A stretch of DNA of 64,000 nt from Cyclobacteriaceae bacterium (GTDB lineage: Bacteria; Bacteroidota; Bacteroidia; Cytophagales; Cyclobacteriaceae), in contig JAHBTX010000002.1 in assembly GCA_019638395.1 (NCBI GenBank), forward strand, positions 496,001 to 560,000. The letters are read 5' to 3'. Positions 7,189 to 16,106 of this stretch are shown piece after piece. Position 1 is the first letter of the stretch; every line of letters starts with the position of its first letter. The notes beneath the pieces are model-generated. The model searched no databases. It worked only from the letters and a program-made list of their open reading frames with translations, and was not told where the DNA came from. Position numbers and translations under genes: made by a program.

Positions 7189-8961
7189 ATGGAAAAAGAA
7201 AAAGTAAGCAGTGGTAATATCATCGACTGGAAAGTTGTAAAACGCATTCTGGAGTTTATCCGGCCATACCGTGGCCGGTTTTATTTCTTAATAGCACTTA
7301 CTGTATTGTTGGGTGTACTAACTCCCGTGCGTCCGTTGCTCATTCAATACACATTGGACAGGCACGTGGCTGTTGGCGAGTACTGGAGCATGGTTTATGT
7401 TATGCTTGTAATTCTTGTGCTGCTATTGGCACAATCGGGCGTGCAGTATGTGCATACCTATTTGTCGGGCCGAATCGGGCAATATGTAATTCGTGATATA
7501 CGCATCAAACTGTATCAGCACATCGTTAACCTTCGGTTAAAGTTTTTCGACAAAACGCCCATTGGCCGATTGGTAACACGCACCATTTCGGACGTAGAAA
7601 CGCTGGCAGATGTTTTTAGTGAAGGCCTTGCTGCCATGGCGGGCGATCTGCTGCAAATCATCTTTATTCTGGGATTTATGTTTTATATGGACTGGCGCCT
7701 GGCCTTGGTTAGCCTCTCCACCATACCGCTTATGCTCTTATCTACCTATGTGTTTAAAGAGAAAATAAAAGTGGCGTTTAACGATGTGCGCAATGCTGTT
7801 TCTAACCTAAACTCGTTTGTGCAAGAACACCTTACGGGAATGAGCATTGTACAGATGTTTGGAAGTGAGAAGAAGGAGTTTGAAAAGTTTAAAGAGATAA
7901 ACAAGGAGCATCGCGATGCGCACCTGCGCTCGGTACTGTATTATTCCATTTACTTTCCGGTAGCAGAAGTTATTGCGGCTATGGGTATAGGGTTGTTGGT
8001 TTGGTATGGGGCTAAGTCGGCCATTCATTTTGAGCAAACGGGTATTACTATTGGCACGCTCACGGCTTTCATCATGTACATTCAAATGTTCTTTAGGCCC
8101 ATTCGTATGATTGCCGATCGGTACAATACCTTACAAATGGGGGTGGTAAGTTCATCGCGCATTATTACCCTGTTGGACGATAATACCGATGCAGTAACCA
8201 ACGGTACATACCAACCCACACAGGTAGCCGGTCAGGTAAGCTTTAATAAAGTTTGGTTTGCCTATAACGATCATGATTATGTGTTAAAAGATATAAGTCT
8301 GCAAATCCATGCGGGCGAAACGGTAGCACTGGTTGGTGCTACAGGTGCAGGTAAATCATCTATTATTAATCTGCTTAACCGGTTCTATGAAATTAACCGG
8401 GGCGAAATTCAATTAGATGGTGTAGATATAAAACAATATGATCTTGCCACGCTACGAAAAAACATTGGGGTAGTACTTCAAGATGTTTTTTTGTTCTCCG
8501 ATTCGATTCGCAACAACATTACCCTGGGTAACCCCGATGTTACCGATGACATGATTTTGCGCGCTGCCGAATTGGTAGGGGCCCGCAAGTTTATCGATCG
8601 GCTGCCTGGCGGGTTAAACTACAATGTAATGGAGCGTGGCGCTACTTTATCTGTTGGGCAACGCCAACTACTGTCGTTTATACGAGCCATGGTGTATAAC
8701 CCTAAAATTCTGGTTTTAGATGAAGCTACCTCATCGGTAGATACCGAGACCGAAGAAATGATACAAGAAGCCATCTCAAAAATGATGACGGGCCGCACCG
8801 CCATTGTTATTGCGCACCGGCTTTCTACCATTCAAAAAGCCGATAAGATTGTAGTGTTGGAGAAGGGCGAGATTAAAGAACAGGGAACTCACGAAGTGTT
8901 ACTGGTAGCTGATGGCCTTTATACCCAACTACACAAAATGCAGTATAAAGAAGTAGTATAA
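7189..8961 (+). CDS. ABC exporter half-transporter (BmrD/TM288-like subunit)
   Basis: 590 residues: a six-helix exporter membrane domain (about 25-320) followed by one ATPase domain. Walker A is GATGAGKS (383-390), Walker B ILVLDE (507-512) with the catalytic glutamate intact, and IAHRLST carries the switch histidine. The ABC signature is LSVGQ (487-491), with valine in place of the usual glycine. Inner-membrane export of lipid or drugs is the family role. An altered signature with normal Walker B is what one subunit of a heterodimeric exporter shows; the gene at 10485-12272 has the opposite defect. The SPATSS-like stretch is EATSSVDTET. Confidence 0.9.
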   Translation: MEKEKVSSGNIIDWKVVKRILEFIRPYRGRFYFLIALTVLLGVLTPVRPLLIQYTLDRHVAVGEYWSMVYVMLVILVLLLAQSGVQYVHTYLSGRIGQYVIRDIRIKLYQHIVNLRLKFFDKTPIGRLVTRTISDVETLADVFSEGLAAMAGDLLQIIFILGFMFYMDWRLALVSLSTIPLMLLSTYVFKEKIKVAFNDVRNAVSNLNSFVQEHLTGMSIVQMFGSEKKEFEKFKEINKEHRDAHLRSVLYYSIYFPVAEVIAAMGIGLLVWYGAKSAIHFEQTGITIGTLTAFIMYIQMFFRPIRMIADRYNTLQMGVVSSSRIITLLDDNTDAVTNGTYQPTQVAGQVSFNKVWFAYNDHDYVLKDISLQIHAGETVALVGATGAGKSSIINLLNRFYEINRGEIQLDGVDIKQYDLATLRKNIGVVLQDVFLFSDSIRNNITLGNPDVTDDMILRAAELVGARKFIDRLPGGLNYNVMERGATLSVGQRQLLSFIRAMVYNPKILVLDEATSSVDTETEEMIQEAISKMMTGRTAIVIAHRLSTIQKADKIVVLEKGEIKEQGTHEVLLVADGLYTQLHKMQYKEVV

Positions 8962-9011
8962 CGTTTAACCTTGTAAATCTACTGCTTGCCCCGCAGTGTC
9001 TGCAAAAGCAT

Positions 9012-9019
9012 TATATTTG
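9012..9019 (+). promoter_or_regulatory. TAnnTTTG promoter box immediately before an ATG
   Basis: TATATTTG matches the Bacteroidota -7 consensus exactly and ends 5 bp before the ATG of the barrel gene at 9025. Transcription would start at or within a base or two of that codon, giving a leaderless or nearly leaderless message. This also argues against the in-frame upstream ATG at 8986. Confidence 0.5.
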
Positions 9020-9024
9020 CTTTA

Positions 9025-9738
9025 ATGCGTTTAAAAAAGTGTACTTTCTTTTTGTTTTTAAGCTTACTATCGGGTGCGTTAATCTGTAAGGGGCAGGTAC
9101 GTAAAAGCATTAAAAGCGGCACCTTTCGGCAGCCGGTGGTAAGTCGTAGCAAGGCTAAAATAGTATGCCCTATTTTTGAAACCAGCCAGTACCCCTACCA
9201 GGGTATCGGCTTTAAAATGGGCGATCCGTTTGCGCTTACCTATAAGTTTTATCCCAACAAAAACTGGGCTTTTGCTGCCGATGGTGGTAAAGCCGCCAGT
9301 GGACTTTATAACCGGTATTACCGAAACGCATTTGATACTTACCTACCCGATTCATTAAATGATGTTCAATCAATTTCTTACCTCTCGCATAGAGCAAACT
9401 CCGATTGGTTTTTAGAGGCCAAATTTTTATACCAATGGAATGCCGATAAAATTTCGAAGGGACTTCAGTTTTATACAGGCTTAGGCTGGCAATGGCGCAG
9501 CACCCGGCTTACTTACGATTATTTGTATGAAGATTCAGGCCCATCGCAGGAAAGCAACTTGCGCAAGTTTAGCCGCGATCGGTTTACGTATGGCCCCGTT
9601 GGTATTTTGGGCTTCGAGTATTCTTATTTCTCGTTACCCGTTTCGGCATTTATCGAAATAGAGTGGTTTACCGATGTACTGCTCGACCCTGGCTATCAGC
9701 GCTTTCAGGGTGGCGTAGGTTTACGCTACGTATTTTAA
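9025..9738 (+). CDS. Outer-membrane beta-barrel protein, first of tandem pair
   Basis: 237 residues. Residues 1-23 form a signal peptide (CTFFLFLSLLSGALICKG). The remainder has alternating aromatic/polar strands and ends in GGVGLRYVF, with the terminal phenylalanine expected for insertion by the BAM complex. The motif GIGFKMGDP followed by LTYKFYP recurs as GIGLRLGDP...VTYKKY in the next gene, so the two are paralogues. No enzymatic motif is seen and the specific role is unknown. I take the ATG at 9025 because the signal peptide starts there and a promoter box lies directly upstream. Confidence 0.75.
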   Translation: MRLKKCTFFLFLSLLSGALICKGQVRKSIKSGTFRQPVVSRSKAKIVCPIFETSQYPYQGIGFKMGDPFALTYKFYPNKNWAFAADGGKAASGLYNRYYRNAFDTYLPDSLNDVQSISYLSHRANSDWFLEAKFLYQWNADKISKGLQFYTGLGWQWRSTRLTYDYLYEDSGPSQESNLRKFSRDRFTYGPVGILGFEYSYFSLPVSAFIEIEWFTDVLLDPGYQRFQGGVGLRYVF

Positions 9739-9856
9739 CGGTATTTTCATCTTTAGCTTTAGCAGCAGGTATATCATTTGCTGATTTATAGTCGTTGGGT
9801 GTTCAACAACCCAGATAAACATTTAAAAACGACTTTAAATTAAAAATCTGATTGTT

Positions 9857-10444
9857 ATGAAGCGATTCGTTTTCCTCATTGTGTTGATTATTTCCACAAC
9901 AGCAATGGCACAACAACATGGTATCGGCCTTCGCCTGGGCGACCCTACGGGCGTTACGTATAAAAAATATTTAGGGCGTACACGGGCTGTAGAGTTTGGT
10001 ATTGGTTCTGTACCGGCACAATGGCACAACAACTATTACATCAACTCGTTTGAACGATACCCGCGCTTTGATAATTATCGCTATCAGAATCATTCAGTAC
10101 AAAGTACTGTTTACCTGCAAGGGCGATATCTTTTCCAGTATAATATTCCGGTTGAAAATATGGAAGGAAGCTTAGCCTGGTATTGGGGTGCAGGTGCTTT
10201 GTTAAAGGCCGCTCAAATTCAGTATCGCTTTCAAAACCGCGAAGCCCCGTTTGCTTCAGGCCGGGGCAGCGTGAATGATCTCGACTTTGGGGCCGAAGGG
10301 ATTATAGGAATAGAATACACCTTTCAAGATACACCGCTCACTGTATTTGGAGAAACCAGTCTGTTGCTGGAGATAGCTGACCAACCCGCCACCATGCGCG
10401 CGTTTGGTGGTCTGGGTGTACGGTATAATTTTTTTAGGAGATAG
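9857..10444 (+). CDS. Outer-membrane beta-barrel protein, second of tandem pair
   Basis: 195 residues. Signal peptide MKRFVFLIVLIISTTAMAQQ, then a barrel-like series of amphipathic strands with YYINSFERYP, VYLQGRYLFQYNI and a C-terminal FGGLGVRYNFFRR. It shares the N-terminal GDP-x-x-VTYKKY motif and the overall spacing with the preceding gene but is about 40 residues shorter. Probably located in the outer membrane; no ligand can be proposed. The 118-bp gap from its paralogue contains no terminator. It is convergent with the ABC gene at 10485, with 40 bp between stops. Confidence 0.75.
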   Translation: MKRFVFLIVLIISTTAMAQQHGIGLRLGDPTGVTYKKYLGRTRAVEFGIGSVPAQWHNNYYINSFERYPRFDNYRYQNHSVQSTVYLQGRYLFQYNIPVENMEGSLAWYWGAGALLKAAQIQYRFQNREAPFASGRGSVNDLDFGAEGIIGIEYTFQDTPLTVFGETSLLLEIADQPATMRAFGGLGVRYNFFRR

Positions 10445-10484
10445 TGAAGGCTACAAGACGCCTGATTGAAAAGTTTGAAGTCAT

Positions 10485-12272
10485 TCAATCCGCCACTTCG
10501 TCCACCAGCATTTGTTTCTCGTACAACTCGCGGTAAGCACCGGTAGTGGCAATCAAATCATCGTGCGTACCGGTTTCCACAATGCGGCCTTCATCCAACA
10601 CAATAATCTTGTTGGCCAGTTTTGCTGAAGACACGCGGTGTGAGATAATAATGCTGGTGCGACCTTGCATAATTTTTTTCATACTGTTGAGTATGGTGTT
10701 TTCCGTTTTGGTATCAACAGCCGAAAGTGCATCATCCAGAATCAGAATCTTCGGTTCACGCACCACAGCTCTTGCAATCGAAACCCGCTGTTTTTGTCCG
10801 CCCGAAAGCGTAATGCCCCGTTCACCCACGCGCGTATTAAAACCTTGCGGAAAGTCAATAATGTTGGAATACACATCAGCATCTTTTGCTGCCTGAATAA
10901 TTTTTTCTTCTGCTGGCTCCGAAAGTCCAAAGCCAATATTATTAAAGATTGTATCGCTAAAAAGAAAAACATCTTGTGGCACAATGCCGGTTTGGCTACG
11001 CAGATTATTCAGGTTGTAATCTTTAATTGGAACACCATCAATCCGTACCTCACCTTCGGCAACATCAAACAATCGGCTAATCAGGTTGGCAATAGTAGTC
11101 TTACCCGATCCCGTTGTTCCGATGATGGCCAGCGATTCGCCCGGCTCAATAGTAAACGAAACATTTTTAAGCGCCTGAATTCCCGTGTCCGGATAAACAA
11201 ACGAAACGTTATCGAATTCTACTTTGCCTTGCAGGGTACGAACCAGATTTTTGGTTGAAATAATGTTGGTTCTGCTTTTTAAAAATTCGTTGATACGTTT
11301 TTGCGAAGCCTCTGCCCGTTTAACCAGGCTGCTGGTCCAACCCAACGAGGTAACTGGCCAGGTAAGCAGGTTTACATAAATGATAAACTCCGCAATGTGG
11401 CCGAAGGTAAGAGTACCATTTATTACTTCTACGCTGCCCGCATACACCGTTAATACAGTACTTAGTCCAATCAAACCCATTATAAGTGGGAAGAATAACG
11501 CCTGCATGCGCGTAAGTTTTAGCGATTGATTTTTATACTCTTCACTTTCGGAAGCGAAATGTTGTACCGATTCCCGTTCGCGCGTAAATGATTTTAATAC
11601 CCGTATTCCGGAAAAGGCTTCTTGTACAAAGGTGCTTAACCGCGACTGACTTTTTTGTATCTGTTCGCTCCGATGCTCGATTATGTTATTCACATAAAAA
11701 ATACTGATAGAAAGTAATGGAAGCGGAATGAGGGAATACAAGGTAAGTTTGGGGCTTATCTGAAACATAACGGGTATCAGCATGATAAACAACGTGATTA
11801 ATTGCATACCGTACATGATTGAAGGGCCCAGGTACATGCGTACGCGGCCTACATCTTCGCTAATTCGGTTCATTAAATCGCCCGTGCTGTTTTTGCGATA
11901 AAAGCTAAGCGGCAGCGATTGGTAGTGTTCAAAGATTTCATTTTTCAGATCGTACTCCACCAGCCGGCTCATTACAATCAGGGTTTGCCGAACAAAATAC
12001 AGAAACACTCCGCGCAACAAGGCCATTATTAAAATGAGGATGGCATAGAACAAAATGCCGCGTGAAAAAACTTTAAAGAAATCGGCTTGTAATTCCGTTT
12101 TTTCAAACGATCCATATACCCGAATGTTATCTACTACCAAATCAATAGAATGGCGCACCATCTGGGCGGGTAAAATCTGAAACACGTTGCTGATAATTAC
12201 AAACAACAACCCCAACAGCATGTGCCATTTGTACTTTAGCAGGTATTTGTTCAGGTACTTAAGTTCTTTCAT
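10485..12272 (-). CDS. ABC exporter half-transporter with degenerate Walker B (BmrC/TM287-like)
   Basis: 595 residues: six-helix membrane domain (about 15-330) and ATPase domain. Walker A is GTTGSGKT (385-392), the signature LSGGQKQR is canonical, but Walker B reads ILILDDALSAVDT, with aspartate where the catalytic glutamate normally stands. In heterodimeric exporters such as TM287/288, BmrC/BmrD and LmrC/LmrD, exactly one subunit has this change. The partner would be the 7189-8961 product, whose signature motif is the altered one. Sits in the inner membrane. Unlike the usual head-to-tail operon, here the two genes are convergent with two barrel genes between them. Confidence 0.9.
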   Translation of the reverse strand: MKELKYLNKYLLKYKWHMLLGLLFVIISNVFQILPAQMVRHSIDLVVDNIRVYGSFEKTELQADFFKVFSRGILFYAILILIMALLRGVFLYFVRQTLIVMSRLVEYDLKNEIFEHYQSLPLSFYRKNSTGDLMNRISEDVGRVRMYLGPSIMYGMQLITLFIMLIPVMFQISPKLTLYSLIPLPLLSISIFYVNNIIEHRSEQIQKSQSRLSTFVQEAFSGIRVLKSFTRERESVQHFASESEEYKNQSLKLTRMQALFFPLIMGLIGLSTVLTVYAGSVEVINGTLTFGHIAEFIIYVNLLTWPVTSLGWTSSLVKRAEASQKRINEFLKSRTNIISTKNLVRTLQGKVEFDNVSFVYPDTGIQALKNVSFTIEPGESLAIIGTTGSGKTTIANLISRLFDVAEGEVRIDGVPIKDYNLNNLRSQTGIVPQDVFLFSDTIFNNIGFGLSEPAEEKIIQAAKDADVYSNIIDFPQGFNTRVGERGITLSGGQKQRVSIARAVVREPKILILDDALSAVDTKTENTILNSMKKIMQGRTSIIISHRVSSAKLANKIIVLDEGRIVETGTHDDLIATTGAYRELYEKQMLVDEVAD

Positions 12273-12460
12273 CAGAATAGCGGCTAAGTCAAACGGATTG
12301 GGCGATTGTCGGGTTCATTCAGACGCGCAAAAATAGTTAAACCGGAATTATGCATTTAAAATATCTTATCAGAACTGGTTGATCCGGTGTATTCTAATTT
12401 TAAATACATCTTGGTTAAAAATGTAGCGTTCAAATCTGTGCATCAGTGGCTGCGGTTGCG

Positions 12461-12468
12461 TACTTTTG
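12461..12468 (+). promoter_or_regulatory. TAnnTTTG promoter box for nusB
   Basis: TACTTTTG matches the Bacteroidota -7 consensus and ends 24 bp before the nusB ATG at 12493. It lies within the 220-bp divergent gap (12273-12492) between nusB and the ABC gene. Confidence 0.5.
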
Positions 12469-12492
12469 CGCCTTTCAAAACGTTCTTTCGTC

Positions 12493-13620
12493 ATGCTTAA
12501 CAGACGTACCATCCGCATTAAAATTATGCAAAGCCTTTTTGCTTTTGAGCAATGTAAGGAAGCCAACCATTTGCTTGCCCACGATTTAATTGACGAGAGA
12601 TTTCAGCCCGATCTTAACTCCATGCAGCCGCAGGACAAAGAACTGCTACGTAAGCAAAAAAAGGTGGCGCTACAGCTTTTCGAGCGCAGTTTTAAAGGCA
12701 AACCGGTTGAAGAAAGTCCCGATTCAAAAATAACCGAAGTGGTGGCAGCAGCATTTGAACTGTTCAACAAGCAGGTTAAAAAAGATCAAAATTTTTTAGC
12801 CAAAAACATTGTGTTGGAAATTGAAAAACTAACCAACCTTTACCACGATGTTTTAAGTTTATTAACCGAGTTTGCCGAATTGGCCGCAGCCGAAAAAAAG
12901 GTGGACCATTCACATTTTTCCCAACAAGCACTTATACTGGCCATCCGCAATAACACCGAGCTAAAAGCCAGCCTCTTAAAAACAGGAAACATGTGGCAAA
13001 AACATAAAAACAGTGTACGCAGTTGGTTTAAAGAAGTAATTAAAGAAGATGATGCTTACCAGGAATTTATAGCCGGTAAAAAGCCATCAGCAGAAGACCA
13101 GAAGTCAATTATCAAACACCTGGTGCGCAAACGCATATTAGGAGCCGGCCCGATAAATGATTTTTTTGAAGCGGAAGACATTCGCTGGGCCGAAGACCGC
13201 GAGATAATTAAAAGCCTGGTTGACAAAACCATTAAATCGTTTGACGGCACACAAATAGTGTTGCAAAAACTTTCGTTGGATTGGGAAGATGACAAGCAGT
13301 TTATCAACAAACTTTTTATCAACACGATAGCGTTAGACGATAAATACAAACAACTAATTGCCCAAAATACCCGCAACTGGGAGGTAGATCGACTGCCATT
13401 AACCGACCGGGTAATTCTGGAAATGGCTTTAGCCGAAATGGTAAGTTTTCCTAACATTCCCGTTAAGGTTACCATTAACGAATACATTGAACTTACCAAA
13501 GAATACAGCACCCCGAAAAGCCGCCAATTCATTAATGGCATACTCGATGTAATGTCCAAATCCATGCAAGATTCCGGTGCCATTAAAAAGAGTGGCCGCG
13601 GGCTTATTGATAACAAGTAA
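12493..13620 (+). CDS. nusB: Transcription antitermination factor NusB, long Bacteroidota form
   Basis: 375 residues, more than twice the E. coli protein. The N-terminal MLNRRTIRIKIMQSLFAFEQ is the RNA-binding NusB start. A long charged middle region (about 35-260) is specific to the Bacteroidota form. The C-terminal 275-360 carries the conserved WEVDRLPLTDRVILEMALAE and VTINEYIELTKEYSTPKSRQ segments of the helical NusB fold. NusB binds NusE/S10 and boxA of rRNA leaders. The ATG at 12493 is preferred over one nine codons earlier because family homology starts with MLNRRTIR. A strong terminator follows at 13623. Confidence 0.93.
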   Translation: MLNRRTIRIKIMQSLFAFEQCKEANHLLAHDLIDERFQPDLNSMQPQDKELLRKQKKVALQLFERSFKGKPVEESPDSKITEVVAAAFELFNKQVKKDQNFLAKNIVLEIEKLTNLYHDVLSLLTEFAELAAAEKKVDHSHFSQQALILAIRNNTELKASLLKTGNMWQKHKNSVRSWFKEVIKEDDAYQEFIAGKKPSAEDQKSIIKHLVRKRILGAGPINDFFEAEDIRWAEDREIIKSLVDKTIKSFDGTQIVLQKLSLDWEDDKQFINKLFINTIALDDKYKQLIAQNTRNWEVDRLPLTDRVILEMALAEMVSFPNIPVKVTINEYIELTKEYSTPKSRQFINGILDVMSKSMQDSGAIKKSGRGLIDNK

Positions 13621-13622
13621 CT

Positions 13623-13670
13623 AAACCTTCCAGGACTTTTTGATGGATGCAAAAAGACCTGGAAGGTTTT
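13623..13670 (+). terminator. Strong terminator after nusB
   Basis: AAACCTTCCAGG (13623-13634) pairs perfectly with CCTGGAAGGTTT (13658-13669), and the loop adds a further CTTTTTG/CAAAAAG pairing. A T-run closes the stem. It lies directly after the nusB stop. Confidence 0.85.
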
Positions 13671-13717
13671 ATAAAAGGCCTTTAAGTTTTATCTTTACGA
13701 TCCCTAAAATCTAAGTT

Positions 13718-14029
13718 ATGGGCAAAAAAGGAAGTAATGCATTAATGGCATTTTTAGCCGGGGCAGCTGCAGGCGCAATTCTGGGAATTTTATATGCCCC
13801 CGATAAGGGTTCTAACACGCGCGAGAAACTGTCATTTCAGTTGGATAAATACAAAAAAATGCTGGAAGAGTTTCTGGCCGATATCGTATCGGGTAAGGAA
13901 ACACCGTTAACCACCGAGGCAAAATCGCAAGGCCAGAAAGTAGTATCAGAAGCAAAAGATAAAGCCCAACGCCTGCTGGATGACGTAGATGAGTTGTTAG
14001 AGCAGATTCGTGGGAACAAGAACAGTTAA
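13718..14029 (+). CDS. YtxH domain protein
   Basis: 103 residues. The glycine/alanine-rich membrane anchor (ALMAFLAGAAAGAILGILYA, residues 8-27) followed by PDKGSNTREKL is the YtxH signature. A long amphipathic helix follows (35-98), ending in DDVDELLEQIRG. YtxH-family proteins are small stress- or envelope-associated proteins of unclear function. Alone in its transcript as far as spacing shows; a TATCTTTA box, close to the TAnnTTTG consensus, lies at 13690-13697. Confidence 0.85.
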   Translation: MGKKGSNALMAFLAGAAAGAILGILYAPDKGSNTREKLSFQLDKYKKMLEEFLADIVSGKETPLTTEAKSQGQKVVSEAKDKAQRLLDDVDELLEQIRGNKNS

Positions 14030-14115
14030 TGATATGTTAATCTGCCGGCAACGCAATCCTTTGCCACCCGAACAACCTAATTTTGAAACCTAACTGAAAC
14101 TAAACAATAACAAAT

Positions 14116-14655
14116 ATGAAAATCACAATCAGAGTACTAACAGCATTGGCGCTGGTAGTTGTGATGATGAGTTGCAACGACCGGGCTGCTGAGAAAAGAA
14201 TTGCCGAACTGGAAAGCCGCCTGGCCCAGATGGAAGGAAACAAAGGCGCAACCTCAACCCCGGTAACAGCCACCGAAACACCTACCCTGCCCGAAGAAAA
14301 GCCGGAAGGCCCGTTGCCGGTAGCACAGTTCGAAAAAATTGAACATGATTTTGGTACCATTAACGAAGGTCAGAAAGTTAGCTACACTTATAAAATTAAA
14401 AACACAGGCGAAGCTCCACTCATTATTCAAAGTGCACAACCCTCGTGCGGTTGCACCGTTCCTAAATGGTCGCAAGAGCCCATTCCAGTAGGTGGAACGG
14501 GAGAAATTACGGCCGAGTTTGACAGCAGCGGCAAGCCGGGCATTAACAACAAAACCATTACGGTTACCGCTAATACCTGGCCTAAAGTTACTACCCTTCG
14601 GTTTAAGGCGATGGTGGTAGAAAAACCAACAGGCGCAAACGGGCCAGTGAAATAA
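14116..14655 (+). CDS. DUF1573 lipoprotein
   Basis: 179 residues. Signal peptide ending in the lipobox VMMSC (C20), so a lipoprotein. A short coiled segment (AAEKRIAELESRLAQMEG) and a proline/threonine-rich linker (45-65) precede one DUF1573 domain (70-172), an immunoglobulin-like fold with the family motif HDFGTINEGQKVSYTYKIKN (residues 77-96) and PSCGCTVP. DUF1573 is very common in Bacteroidota; its function is not established. A terminator follows. Confidence 0.9.
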   Translation: MKITIRVLTALALVVVMMSCNDRAAEKRIAELESRLAQMEGNKGATSTPVTATETPTLPEEKPEGPLPVAQFEKIEHDFGTINEGQKVSYTYKIKNTGEAPLIIQSAQPSCGCTVPKWSQEPIPVGGTGEITAEFDSSGKPGINNKTITVTANTWPKVTTLRFKAMVVEKPTGANGPVK

Positions 14656-14676
14656 CAGACAATAACCAATATTAGG

Positions 14677-14717
14677 AACATCCCAGGCTGTAAAGCTTGG
14701 GATGTTTCATTTTTTAC
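14677..14717 (+). terminator. Terminator after DUF1573 gene
   Basis: AACATCCCAGGC (14677-14688) pairs with GCTTGGGATGTT (14695-14706), with one mismatch and a six-base loop, followed by TCATTTTTT. Confidence 0.8.
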
Positions 14718-14786
14718 CCATCCATAATTACGGTTTAATGCATAATCCCGGTTTAATGGGTAACTTAGCGGCCCAAAATTTATATT

Positions 14787-15113
14787 ATGATTTATTCAAT
14801 TTTAGTTCAGGCGCAAACTCCGGGTGGAAGCGGGTTAACCACGCAACTGCTTTTTATGGGAGCATTGATTGCTGTGTTTTATTTTTTCATGATTCGGCCG
14901 CAACAGAAAAAAGCGAAAGACCAGAAAAAATTCACCGAAGAAATTAAGAAAGGTGATTATGTAGTTACCATAGGTGGTTTGCATGGCCGTGTGGCCGAAA
15001 TAGAAGACGATACGTTTATTATTGAAGTTGAGCGCGGTGGAAGATTAAAATATTCCAAGTCAGCCGTTTCAATGGAATCAACAAAAGCTGCGGCTGGTAA
15101 AAAACCTGCCTGA
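14787..15113 (+). CDS. yajC: Preprotein translocase subunit YajC
   Basis: 108 residues. One membrane helix (about 19-37, LLFMGALIAVFYFFMI) followed by the family signature RPQQKKAKDQKKF and the beta-domain GDYVVTIGGLHGRVAEI. YajC is an accessory inner-membrane partner of SecDF/SecYEG. The start is the ATG at 14787. Followed after 32 bp by the YbbR-like gene and then coaE on the same strand, an order often found in Bacteroidota. Confidence 0.95.
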   Translation: MIYSILVQAQTPGGSGLTTQLLFMGALIAVFYFFMIRPQQKKAKDQKKFTEEIKKGDYVVTIGGLHGRVAEIEDDTFIIEVERGGRLKYSKSAVSMESTKAAAGKKPA

Positions 15114-15145
15114 GCAATTTTTAACTTACTTAATCCGGTAAGCGT

Positions 15146-16096
15146 ATGAATTTGGTAAAGCTATTGGTTAACCTCTTTCAATTTAACCGGACAAACTGGA
15201 AGGCGGTATCGTTGTGCGTGTTGGCAGCGGCCGTCTTCTGGCTTTTTAATGCCTTTAATAAAAGTTACTCAACAGTACTAAAGTTTCCGCTTCGGGTTAC
15301 CTATAACGAAACGCGCTTTGTGCCAATAGGCAACTTACCAAACGAATTAAAACTAAACGTACAAGGTAATGGCTGGGATTTGTTTCGTAAAAGTATTGGC
15401 ATTGGTTTGCCGGAGTTAACCCTGAACATAGAACGCCCGCTTGAACTTAGAAAAATTCCGGGTGTAGCACTACCACCCTTGCTGGCAGCTCAATTAAATG
15501 GTTTGGTTGTTAACCATGTTCTTAACGATACACTTCGTGTACAATTTGATGAACGCGATGTACATACTTTCAGGCTTGTGCCCGACCTTACCGATGTTTG
15601 GTTTCGCGAAGGCTACGGCCGTACCAGTCCCGTAATGCTAACACCAGACTCAGTTAGAATTGAAGGCCCGCGAACGCTATTACACAGTTTACCCGATGCC
15701 ATTATTATAAAAATGCCGCAGGTTACGTTAGACGAAAATTATAAAAGTGCCATTGCCGTAAGCCTGCCCGATTCGTTACCATTGGCAGTAACACCTGATG
15801 CCGTAACCATAATGTTTGAAGTAGGCGTTGTGCACACACTAACCTTGCGCCTTCCGGTTGAACTTCGAAACAAGCCCAAATTGAAAGCCCTTGCAGCCGA
15901 TAGCTGCCGGGTTACGGTGCGGGTTGCGGGTTCGCAACTTGCACAACTCGAACCGCAACTTAAACAACTGGTTGTTTGGGTTGATCTGAAAAACAAACCT
16001 CAGGGCTTGGGTGCTTTTCGTGTATTGCCAGCCCTAAACCAGTTGCCCGATGGTGTAGAGCTTATCGGCATCGATTCGCTTGAAATAAAATTTTAA
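15146..16096 (+). CDS. YbbR/CdaR-like domain protein
   Basis: 316 residues. One N-terminal membrane helix (about 18-36), then extracytoplasmic repeats of YbbR type: segments such as FPLRVTYNETRFVPIGNLPN, VMLTPDSVRIEGP and VTPDAVTIMFE. In Firmicutes CdaR proteins regulate the diadenylate cyclase CdaA. No cyclase gene is visible here, so the Bacteroidota role is open. Positioned between yajC and coaE with short gaps (32 and 10 bp), consistent with an operon. Confidence 0.8.
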   Translation: MNLVKLLVNLFQFNRTNWKAVSLCVLAAAVFWLFNAFNKSYSTVLKFPLRVTYNETRFVPIGNLPNELKLNVQGNGWDLFRKSIGIGLPELTLNIERPLELRKIPGVALPPLLAAQLNGLVVNHVLNDTLRVQFDERDVHTFRLVPDLTDVWFREGYGRTSPVMLTPDSVRIEGPRTLLHSLPDAIIIKMPQVTLDENYKSAIAVSLPDSLPLAVTPDAVTIMFEVGVVHTLTLRLPVELRNKPKLKALAADSCRVTVRVAGSQLAQLEPQLKQLVVWVDLKNKPQGLGAFRVLPALNQLPDGVELIGIDSLEIKF

Positions 16097-16106
16097 TTTT
16101 TAAAAC

